Below are positions 1-5,177 of a stretch of DNA of 9,338 nucleotides, piece by piece (within the stretch, counting starts at the first letter, position 1; the number at the start of each line of letters is the position of its first letter). The notes below the pieces were generated by a model. It saw nothing but the letters and a program-made list of their open reading frames with translations. It searched no databases and was not told the DNA's origin. The stretch covers positions 1 through 9,338 of the forward strand of contig SKTN01000305.1 of assembly GCA_007117945.1 (NCBI GenBank), written 5' to 3'. Position numbers and translations under genes: made by a program. The DNA comes from Nitriliruptoraceae bacterium (lineage in GTDB: Bacteria > Actinomycetota > Nitriliruptoria > Nitriliruptorales > Nitriliruptoraceae).

Positions 1-414
1 GCCTCGCTGCTGATCGGTGGGGCGACGATCGCGGTGTACTGGCTCGCCGGCGCACAGGGCATCGAGCAGGCGCAGCAACAGACCGTCGCGGTGACGATGC
101 TCGCGATCGGGCAGGTGGCCTTCCTGCTCAACTGCCGGAACCTGCGCGGGACCAGCCTGCGCCGGGACCGGCTGTGGAACAACCGCATCGCCTGGCTGTC
201 CATCGGCGCGCTGCTGCTCTTGCAGCTGCTGTACGTCTACCTCCCGGTGATGCACACGCTGTTCGGGTCTGCGGCCATCACGCCCACCGACTGGGCGATC
301 ACCGCTGCTGCAGCGCTGGGCATCCTCGCGCTCGTCGAGGTCGTCAAGCTGGCGCTGGTGCGCAGCACCGGGGCCGGACAGCAGCCGGCCGTGGCACACG
401 GGGAGAGGGAGTGA
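1..414 (+). CDS. P-type cation-transporting ATPase, C-terminal fragment (5' end outside window)
   Basis: The frame is open from the first base and ends at TGA 412-414, giving the last 137 residues of a longer protein. The sequence looks like the C-terminal membrane domain (Cation_ATPase_C) of P2-type Ca2+/Mg2+-like pumps. A helix with the stretch TVAVTMLAIGQVAFLLN is followed by the short basic loop CRNLRGTSLRRDR. Next come a helix around LSIGALLLLQLLYVYLPVM, the LFGSAAITPTDW connector that family members typically carry before the final helix, and a last helix ending in EVVKLALVR. About 20 polar residues close the protein. Such pumps use ATP to move a cation across the cytoplasmic membrane. 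The catalytic domains lie upstream of the window, so the ion cannot be assigned. The next gene starts one base after the stop, suggesting co-transcription. Confidence 0.88.
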   Translation, partial: ASLLIGGATIAVYWLAGAQGIEQAQQQTVAVTMLAIGQVAFLLNCRNLRGTSLRRDRLWNNRIAWLSIGALLLLQLLYVYLPVMHTLFGSAAITPTDWAITAAAALGILALVEVVKLALVRSTGAGQQPAVAHGERE

Positions 415-415
415 C

Positions 416-1726
416 GTGCGGCGAGCGCTCCTGACCGTCGGTGCGGCAGCGGTCTTCACGGCGGCTTGCACGGCCGCGGAACCGGAGGTCGCGGCGCTCG
501 GTGACCTCGACCCGGACACCTGCCTGCCCGTGGAACCGATGGACGACCCGCCCGGAGCGGTCGCCGGTGTCACCCCGGATGACGAGGAGGTGGTCGATGC
601 GGTCGCCGAGCAGGTGGCCGACATCCGGGAACTCGAGTGGGTCGAGGACCCCGCGACGATCCTGCTCGAACCGGGGCGGCTGGGCGAGGTGATCGAGATG
701 CTGCGCACCCCCGATCCGCTCGACGTGGAGCGGCGGCTCCTGGTCGCCGTCGGGGCGGCGCCCGCCGACCTCGACCTCCAGGCGGCGATCATCGACCACG
801 AGACGTCGCGTGCCGGCTACTACTTCTGGGAGCCACCGCAGGCGCTGGTGCGGCAGGAGACCGCAGGGGAACTCACCCCCGAGGAACGGCTCGTGCTCGC
901 CCACGAGCTCACCCACGCCCTGGCCGACCAGACGATCGGCATGCCACGGGAGGCGATGATCGGCGCGGACGGTGACACAGATGCGTCCCTTGCCGCCCAC
1001 GCGCTGGTCGAAGGCGAGGCCATGCTCCTCGAGCGGCTGTGGGCGTTCCTGCACCTGACCGCCGAGGGTCGCCCGGACCGCCTCGAGCTGGACATCGTCA
1101 CTGCCGTCGACGGTGACCTGCCCCACGTGGTCCAGCGACGCAACGCCTTCCCCTACGACGAGGGCCTCGCCTTCGTCTGCGACGCGTACCGCGAGGGCGG
1201 CTGGGACGCGGTCGACGCGCTCTACGACGACCCACCGTCGACCACCGTCGAGGTCCTGACGGGCACCGAGGTGGAGGTCGCGAGCCCGCCTGCGGTGGCG
1301 CCACCGGGCGAACCCGGTATCGACTGGACGGACATCGGCACCGCCACCGTCGGCGCGGCGGAGCTCGCCTGGCACTTCGAGGCGCCCGGCAACGACCCCG
1401 ACGCCGCCCTCGACCGACCACTGGAACGCGCCCTGGCGTGGGCGGGCGGCGAGGTGACGGTGTGGGCCGACACCACCACCGGCGAGGAGGACCTGGTGGC
1501 GCTGGCGCTCGCCGACAACGGCACGACCGACACACCGCTGTGCGACTCGATCGATGCGTGGCAGACCGCCGCCTTCCCCGACGCGGAGCGCACGTCGGCA
1601 GGCGACCAGGTGGTGTTCGACCGCGGCGACCGCACGGCCGTGCTGCGCTGCGACGACGCCGAGGTGGTGCTCGGCATCGCGCCCGAGGAGCAGCTCGCCA
1701 CGCAGGTCGCGGGCGCCGCGGGCTGA
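416..1726 (+). CDS. Predicted exported (lipo)protein with HExxH zinc-metallopeptidase motif
   Basis: This 436-residue protein starts at GTG 416, with a purine-rich ribosome binding site (GGGAGAGGGAG) just upstream and one base after the preceding stop. The N-terminus is a short signal peptide: MRR, a hydrophobic stretch to about residue 14, then FTAAC with Cys18 as a candidate lipidation site. Thr at -3 makes the lipobox imperfect, so plain secretion is possible. HELTH at 163-167 is an HExxH zinc motif, and the following ALADQ fits the family pattern. The ALVEGEA block at 197-202 offers E199 or E201 as a third, gluzincin-like metal ligand. The block FPYDEGLAFV (245-254) followed by GGWDAVDALYDDPPSTTVEVL resembles uncharacterised actinobacterial and Chloroflexi proteins with the same HExxH core. 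The substrate is unknown. Location outside the membrane next to a cation pump suggests an envelope role, but that is inference. Confidence 0.85.
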   Translation: MRRALLTVGAAAVFTAACTAAEPEVAALGDLDPDTCLPVEPMDDPPGAVAGVTPDDEEVVDAVAEQVADIRELEWVEDPATILLEPGRLGEVIEMLRTPDPLDVERRLLVAVGAAPADLDLQAAIIDHETSRAGYYFWEPPQALVRQETAGELTPEERLVLAHELTHALADQTIGMPREAMIGADGDTDASLAAHALVEGEAMLLERLWAFLHLTAEGRPDRLELDIVTAVDGDLPHVVQRRNAFPYDEGLAFVCDAYREGGWDAVDALYDDPPSTTVEVLTGTEVEVASPPAVAPPGEPGIDWTDIGTATVGAAELAWHFEAPGNDPDAALDRPLERALAWAGGEVTVWADTTTGEEDLVALALADNGTTDTPLCDSIDAWQTAAFPDAERTSAGDQVVFDRGDRTAVLRCDDAEVVLGIAPEEQLATQVAGAAG

Positions 1727-1788
1727 TAGCCACGCCGAACGGCCGAGCGTCCCCCGGACCGCGCTCTGGGAGGGGCGGACGGGGCGCC

Positions 1789-1911
1789 GTGGACGCGATG
1801 CTGCGGGCACGTGCCACCTCGATGCCTGCCCTGGCGCTGCTGCGGCCTGCGATGGTCCTCGGGGTACACGGGCTGCTCGAGCTGCCGCTCCTGGTCCAAC
1901 AGCGACCGTGA
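1789..1911 (+). CDS. Weak candidate small ORF (40 aa) in the gap before the aldolase
   Basis: In the 256-bp gap between the metalloprotease and the aldolase, a GTG-started frame of 40 residues ends at TGA 1909-1911. It begins MDAMLRARATSMPALALL and contains a moderately hydrophobic middle that could form one membrane helix. G-rich sequence lies upstream (GGGAGGGG, about 1769-1776), but its spacing of about 12 bases to GTG 1789 is long. Internal ATG codons at 1798 and 1822 are alternatives. No family is recognised. In DNA this GC-rich a frame of this length can arise by chance, so the call is speculative. The rest of the gap shows no clear terminator or RNA gene. Confidence 0.12.
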   Translation: MDAMLRARATSMPALALLRPAMVLGVHGLLELPLLVQQRP

Positions 1912-1946
1912 CCGTGCGACCGCTGTGCTGACGGCCCGGCGTGCCG

Positions 1947-1952
1947 TAGGGT
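1947..1952 (+). promoter_or_regulatory. Possible -10 element upstream of the aldolase gene
   Basis: TAGGGT fits the loose TAnnnT form of actinobacterial -10 elements. A start about seven bases downstream would give a leader of roughly 24 bases that carries the ribosome binding site. No good -35 lies 16-18 bases upstream. CTGACG at 1928-1933 is the best TTGACA-like hexamer, but at only 13 bases it is too close. Weak support. Confidence 0.22.
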
Positions 1953-1982
1953 CGCGAGGGACCGACACCGGAAGGGCAGACC

Positions 1983-2864
1983 ATGCTGGACGAGATGCGT
2001 ACCCGGATCCGTGAGGGCAGTGGCTTCCTGGCCGCCCTCGACCAGTCCGGCGGCTCGACACCGAAGGCACTCGCCGCCTACGGGATCGAGGAGGACGCCT
2101 ACGAGGGCGAGGAGGAGATGTTCGACCTCGTCCACGCGATGCGCACCCGCATCATCACCTCCCCCGCCTTCACCGGTGAGCGCATCCTCGGCGCGATCCT
2201 GTTCGAGGGCACGATGGAACGGGAGATCGAGGGGGTCCCCTCGGCGCGGTACCTGTGGGACACCAAGCAGATCGTCCCCTTCGTGAAGGTCGACAAGGGG
2301 CTCGGCGAGCTGACCGACGGCGTCCAGCTGATGCGCCCGATGCCCGACCTCGACGACCTGCTCGCCCGGGCCCGCGAGCACGGCGTGTTCGGTACCAAGA
2401 TGCGGTCGGTGGTCCAGGCCGCGACCGACACCGGCGTGGCCGCGATCGTCCGACAGCAGGCCGAGGTGGGGCGTGACATCCTGGACGCCGGCCTGGTGCC
2501 GATCCTCGAGCCCGAGGTGGACATCCACGCCCCCGACAAGGCCGCCGCGGAGCAACTCCTGCTCGCCGAACTCACCACCGCCCTGGATGCCATGCCGGAG
2601 CCGGTGATGCTCAAGCTCACCATCCCCTCCGAGGACGGGTTCTACACCCCGCTGATCGAGCACCCGAAGGTGCTGCGGGTCGTGGCGCTGTCGGGGGGCT
2701 ACAGCCGTGAGGACGCCAACGAGCGGTTGGCCCGCAACCCGGGACTGATCGCCTCCTTCTCCCGGGCGCTCATCGGTGAGCTCACCCACCAGCAGAGCGA
2801 CGAGGAGTTCGACCGCACCCTGGACGAGGCCATCCAGAGCATCTACGAGGCATCGGTCACCTGA
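1983..2864 (+). CDS. fda: Fructose-1,6-bisphosphate aldolase, class I
   Basis: The enzyme cleaves fructose 1,6-bisphosphate to glyceraldehyde 3-phosphate and dihydroxyacetone phosphate, and catalyses the reverse condensation, in cytoplasmic glycolysis and gluconeogenesis. The 293 residues match the short bacterial class I type (Staphylococcus Fda, about 296 aa) along the whole length. Shared blocks are FLAALDQSGGSTPKAL (15-30), TRIITSPAF, ILGAILFEGTM, VPFVKVDKGL, FGTKMRS, GLVPILEPEV, MLKLTIP, LSGGYSRE and LIASFSRAL. K211 in MLKLTIP is the expected Schiff-base lysine, and E176 in ILEPE the expected acid/base glutamate. Both are present, so the enzyme should be active without a metal. ATG 1983 is chosen because GGAAGG at 1970-1975 is well spaced and the N-terminus aligns with the family start. 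The gene looks monocistronic: gaps of 256 and 84 bases flank it and the neighbours are unrelated. Confidence 0.96.
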   Translation: MLDEMRTRIREGSGFLAALDQSGGSTPKALAAYGIEEDAYEGEEEMFDLVHAMRTRIITSPAFTGERILGAILFEGTMEREIEGVPSARYLWDTKQIVPFVKVDKGLGELTDGVQLMRPMPDLDDLLARAREHGVFGTKMRSVVQAATDTGVAAIVRQQAEVGRDILDAGLVPILEPEVDIHAPDKAAAEQLLLAELTTALDAMPEPVMLKLTIPSEDGFYTPLIEHPKVLRVVALSGGYSREDANERLARNPGLIASFSRALIGELTHQQSDEEFDRTLDEAIQSIYEASVT

Positions 2865-2902
2865 GGGGCCCCGCCACCCTCAAAAACATGCGAAATCAGC
2901 TT

Positions 2903-2916
2903 CGTACTCCGGTACG
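2903..2916. repeat. Short inverted repeat at the putative promoter of the winged-helix regulator gene
   Basis: CGTAC-TCCG-GTACG is a perfect 5-bp inverted repeat with a 4-base spacer, 32 bases before the regulator start codon. It overlaps TACGCT (2913-2918), a TAnnnT hexamer that could be the -10 element of that gene and would place transcription start near 2925. No convincing -35 is visible. CGAA (2891-2894) and TTCG (2901-2904) form a further small dyad just upstream. The position would suit an autoregulatory operator, but repeats this short are common by chance. Confidence 0.3.
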
Positions 2917-2948
2917 CTGCCGTCGCAGCCTTCGGGAAGGGTGAACGC

Positions 2949-3242
2949 ATGCCTGGGCGCACCGGCGGAACCTGGACCTTCCTCACCAACCACGCCCACG
3001 TACTGGTGTGCATCGCCGAGAACCCCGACATCCGCGGCCGGGAGATCGCGGAGGAGGTCGGGATCAGCGAACGGGCGGTGCAGGGGATCATCAGCGATCT
3101 CGTGGAGGCCGGCTACGTGGTGCGTGAACGCGACGGCCGGCGCAACCACTACACGATCAACCCCGAGGGCGGACTGCGGCACCCCCTCGAGGAGGACCAC
3201 ACCGTGGGCGAACTGCTGACCATGCTCGGGCGCCTCTCCTAA
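2949..3242 (+). CDS. Winged helix-turn-helix transcriptional regulator (MarR/ArsR-like fold)
   Basis: This is a small cytoplasmic DNA-binding protein of 97 residues, about the size of a bare winged-helix domain. The first helix runs through FLTNHAHVLVCIAE (11-24). Helix 2 is RGREIAEEVG (29-38). The turn and recognition helix are ISERAVQGIISDLVEAGYV (39-57). The wing hairpin is VVRERDGRRNHYTI (57-70). The spacing of RGREIAEEVGISERAVQ and the basic wing RDGRRNHY are typical of actinobacterial MarR-type winged-helix proteins. No metal-binding cysteine cluster or ligand domain is visible. One cysteine (C21) lies in helix 1. ATG 2949 is preceded by GGAAGG (2935-2940) at good spacing. The gene sits between the aldolase and the antiporter-type operon in the same orientation, about 60 bases before a dyad-bearing promoter, so it is a good candidate regulator of that operon and perhaps of itself. 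The signal it senses is unknown. Confidence 0.9.
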   Translation: MPGRTGGTWTFLTNHAHVLVCIAENPDIRGREIAEEVGISERAVQGIISDLVEAGYVVRERDGRRNHYTINPEGGLRHPLEEDHTVGELLTMLGRLS

Positions 3243-3300
3243 CCGCCCCGCAGCGACCCACAGACACCTTGCCGCCTGTCCGCGCGGTGGCCGAACAGCG

Positions 3301-3329
3301 CTGACGCCGACCCATACATACGCTATCTT
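3301..3329 (+). promoter_or_regulatory. Candidate sigma70-type promoter of the antiporter operon
   Basis: CTGACG (3301-3306) and TATCTT (3324-3329) each match 4 of 6 consensus bases (TTGACA, TATAAT) and are separated by exactly 17 bases. The -10 lies in a conspicuous AT-rich island inside otherwise very GC-rich DNA. Transcription would start near 3336, about 100 bases before the first clear gene at 3436 and about 32 before the leader ORF at 3368. TAGAGT (3340-3345) is an alternative -10 but has no good -35. Confidence 0.5.
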
Positions 3330-3357
3330 TTTCACGTATTAGAGTGCGTATGTTTGG
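3312..3357. promoter_or_regulatory. Inverted repeat overlapping the operon promoter (candidate operator)
   Basis: The left arm CCATACATACGC (3312-3323) and right arm GCGTATGTTTGG (3346-3357) are inverted copies matching at 11 of 12 positions, with the inner 8 bp perfect. They are separated by 22 bases. The left arm fills the spacer between the proposed -35 and -10. The right arm lies downstream of the expected start site and runs into the GGAGG ribosome binding site. The centre-to-centre distance is 34 bp, slightly over three helical turns, so two regulator dimers or a looped pair could bind one DNA face. The adjacent winged-helix protein is the obvious candidate to bind here, by inference only. 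Confidence 0.5.
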
Positions 3358-3367
3358 AGGTGTCACG

Positions 3368-3439
3368 TTGCGTCCTGTCCGCCGGTTCCCCCTACTGCGC
3401 CGTGACGTGTTGAGGGCCACGGCGGAGCGCCGGCCATGA
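3368..3439 (+). CDS. Possible 23-residue leader peptide translationally coupled to the next gene
   Basis: A TTG-started frame of 23 codons begins 7 bases after a strong GGAGG site (3356-3360) and ends at TGA 3437-3439. The stop overlaps the ATG of the following gene as ATGA (3436-3439). The peptide starts MRPVRRFPLLRRDVLR and is arginine-rich: 8 of 23 residues, including two RR pairs before residue 13. It has no membrane segment and resembles no known family. The strong ribosome binding site makes little sense for the gene at 3436, which is 75 bases away, so the leader ORF explains it well. TTG initiation and the short length keep this tentative. It could instead be the remnant of a lost gene start. 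Confidence 0.4.
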   Translation: MRPVRRFPLLRRDVLRATAERRP

Positions 3440-3729
3440 GCAGCGCCCTGCACTGGTTCGCCGCGGCGTTCCTCGTCGGTGGCGGCGTGGCGCTGTTCCG
3501 GTGCCGGCGGCGCCGCCACCGCCTCGAGGGGCTCGCTGCGATGGCGCTCGGCGGGCTGCTGCTGACCCTGCTGTCCGGACCGGACCGAGCCAGCGCCGCC
3601 GTGGTCGCCACCCTCAGCGGCCTGACCCTGGCGGGGCTGCTGGCGGTGGCAGCGGCGATGGAGCGCACGGCGCGTCGTGATGCTGGGACCGATCTCACCC
3701 TCGACCGGGACCCCCTGCGATGGCCGTGA
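3436..3729 (+). CDS. Small membrane protein with about three helices, first cistron of antiporter operon (NuoK/MnhC-like in size and position)
   Basis: The 97-residue protein has three hydrophobic segments at roughly 5-21, 30-47 and 53-75. A very basic loop RCRRRRHR (22-29) separates the first two, predicting a cytoplasmic loop. A charged tail containing ERTARRDAGTDLTLDRD follows the third. Length, three helices, a basic loop after helix 1, a hydrophilic tail and a position immediately before a NuoN/MnhD-type gene all recall NuoK/MnhC subunits. The sequence is too diverged to call, and the membrane glutamates typical of NuoK helices 2 and 3 are absent; the only nearby one is E31, at the membrane edge. 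ATG 3436 is the only usable start, because an in-frame TGA lies at 3403, and GGAG (3424-3427) is well placed. Its stop overlaps the next start by 10 bases, so it is surely co-translated with the antiporter subunits. An alternative is an unrelated small accessory subunit. Confidence 0.8.
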   Translation: MSSALHWFAAAFLVGGGVALFRCRRRRHRLEGLAAMALGGLLLTLLSGPDRASAAVVATLSGLTLAGLLAVAAAMERTARRDAGTDLTLDRDPLRWP

Positions 3730-5177
3730 CGCTCGCCGTCGTCCTCATGCCCATGCTGGGTGCGGGGCTCGCGGCTGTGCTCGCACCGAAGTGGCGACCG
3801 CCCGTCGCGCTGACGGCGCTCGCCCTGACCCTGGTGGCGGCGGTCCTCCTGGTGCGTGCGGTCCTCATGGACGGAGCGATGCAGGTGCGCCTCGGCGGGG
3901 ACGGACGCATGATCGGCCTGCTCAGCGCCGACGGGCTGGGGAGTGCGATGCTGCTGCTCAGCGCCGTCGTCACCCTGGCTGCGGGGGTCTTCGCGACGCT
4001 GCAGGCCCGCGAACCCACCGGCCCCCGCGCGAGCTACTGGCCGCTGTCCCTGACCCTGCTCGCCGGCCTCCACGGGCTGTTCCTCGCTGGCGACCTCCTG
4101 ACCGCCTACCTCATGCTGGAGGTGGTCGCCGTCGCCGGTGCCGCCATGGTCGCGTGGGGTGGTGGCCGCCAACTGCTCGCCGCGGCGACCCGCTACTTCT
4201 ACGCCGAACTGGTCGCCTCGATCACCTTCCTGGTCGGCGCCGGATTGGTCTGGACCGCGACCGACACCACCGTCATCGCCGAGCTGCCCGGACGCATCGG
4301 TGACGACACGACCGCGTTGCTCGGCCTCGCGCTGATGACCGTCGCGCTGCTGCTCAAGGTGCCGGTGGTGCCCCTGCACTTCTGGCTGCCGGCCGCCCAC
4401 GCCCTGGCACCCAGCGCCGTCAGTCCCCTGCTGTCCGGCCTGGTGGTCAAGAGCGCCTTCGTGGTGCTGCTGCGGCTGTGGGCCGGTGGCGGCGCCGAGG
4501 TGGCGACGCCGGTGCTGGCCCAGCTGCTGGGGGCCCTGGGCGCCGTCGCGATCATCTGGGGGGGACTGCTCGCCCTGCGGGCCCAGCGGGTCAAGCAGCT
4601 CGTGGCCTACTCCACCGTCGCCCAGCTGGGGCTGCTGGTGGTGGCGCTGCCGATGGTGCTGGCCGGCGCGGAGGGCGCGTGGAAGGGCGGGGTGTTCCAC
4701 GCGATCGCCCACGCGCTGCCCAAGGCCGCGGTGCTGATGGCGGTCGGGCTGCTGGCCGCCTCACTCGGCGGTGACACCGTGGACCGGCTCGAGGGAGCCG
4801 CCGCGCACCGACCCCTGGCCGCCTTCGCCGTCGGCATCGCCGCCATCAGCCTGATCGGCCTGCCGCCGACGGGCGGGTTCGTCGCCAAGTGGTACCTGGT
4901 GGTCGCCAGCATCACGACGGGCCAGTGGTGGTGGGCCGCCACCATCGTGCTCGGCAGCCTGCTGACCGCTGCCTACCTGGCACGCCTGCTCCAGCGCTGC
5001 TTCGCCGCCGCCGGTGAGAACCACGACCTCGACGCCCCCTCCGTCCCCACGCGTCGCGGCATCGACGTGGTCGCTCTCGCGCTGGCCGCCTCGGCGCTGC
5101 TGCTCGGCCTCTACCCGACCTGGCTGCTCGGGCTGCTCGAGGTCGGCGCACCCCTGGAGGTGATCGCCCGTGGCTGA
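3720..5177 (+). CDS. Proton-conducting antiporter-type membrane subunit 1 (NuoN/MnhD-like)
   Basis: This 485-residue, almost wholly hydrophobic protein belongs to the Proton_antipo_M superfamily (NuoL/M/N, MrpA/D, HyfB/D/F). In that family each subunit forms a proton or cation channel in the membrane. Key positions are visible. E134 in AYLMLE corresponds to the helix-5 glutamate. K213 in LLKVPVVPLHFWLP is the helix-7 lysine, and K244 in LVVKSAF the helix-8 lysine. The signature LRAQRVKQLVAYSTVAQLG spans about 286-304. H331 and K335 lie in IAHALPKAAVLM. K390 in PPTGGFVAKW is the helix-12 lysine. All the usual charged residues are therefore kept, so the subunit should be competent for ion movement. 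ATG 3720 overlaps the upstream stop by 10 bases, with only a weak ribosome binding site, fitting translational coupling. Subgroup and ion specificity (H+, Na+, K+) cannot be read from sequence alone. Confidence 0.93.
   Translation: MAVTLAVVLMPMLGAGLAAVLAPKWRPPVALTALALTLVAAVLLVRAVLMDGAMQVRLGGDGRMIGLLSADGLGSAMLLLSAVVTLAAGVFATLQAREPTGPRASYWPLSLTLLAGLHGLFLAGDLLTAYLMLEVVAVAGAAMVAWGGGRQLLAAATRYFYAELVASITFLVGAGLVWTATDTTVIAELPGRIGDDTTALLGLALMTVALLLKVPVVPLHFWLPAAHALAPSAVSPLLSGLVVKSAFVVLLRLWAGGGAEVATPVLAQLLGALGAVAIIWGGLLALRAQRVKQLVAYSTVAQLGLLVVALPMVLAGAEGAWKGGVFHAIAHALPKAAVLMAVGLLAASLGGDTVDRLEGAAAHRPLAAFAVGIAAISLIGLPPTGGFVAKWYLVVASITTGQWWWAATIVLGSLLTAAYLARLLQRCFAAAGENHDLDAPSVPTRRGIDVVALALAASALLLGLYPTWLLGLLEVGAPLEVIARG

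Noticed and set aside
1733..1790. G/C-rich dyads after the metalloprotease stop, considered as a terminator
   Set aside because: The stems are short or have loops that are too small, and there is no T tract, so they are not distinguishable from background in such GC-rich DNA.
344..1984. 546-residue open frame on the minus strand
   Set aside because: It lies opposite the metalloprotease gene, whose plus-strand protein has a signal peptide and motifs. The minus-strand product is low-complexity Arg/Gly/Val-rich, typical of antisense frames in GC-rich DNA.
1098..2789. 563-residue minus-strand open frame
   Set aside because: It spans the gap and lies antisense to both the metalloprotease and the aldolase, so it cannot correspond to a conserved protein. 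Its second half is an Arg/Pro-rich run.
2863..2886. GAGGG...CCCTC hairpin followed by AAAAA after the aldolase gene
   Set aside because: The stem is only 5 bp with a 9-base loop. The A run would give a terminator only on the minus strand, where no gene ends.
2776..3219. 147-residue frame covering the regulator gene in another phase
   Set aside because: The regulator frame at 2949-3242 has a clear winged-helix sequence and ribosome binding site. The competing frame starts inside the aldolase gene and has no domain.
3363..4712. 449-residue minus-strand open frame rich in Gln, Gly, His and Arg
   Set aside because: It is antisense to the membrane subunits, with composition expected from complementing Leu/Val/Ala codons and no recognisable domain.
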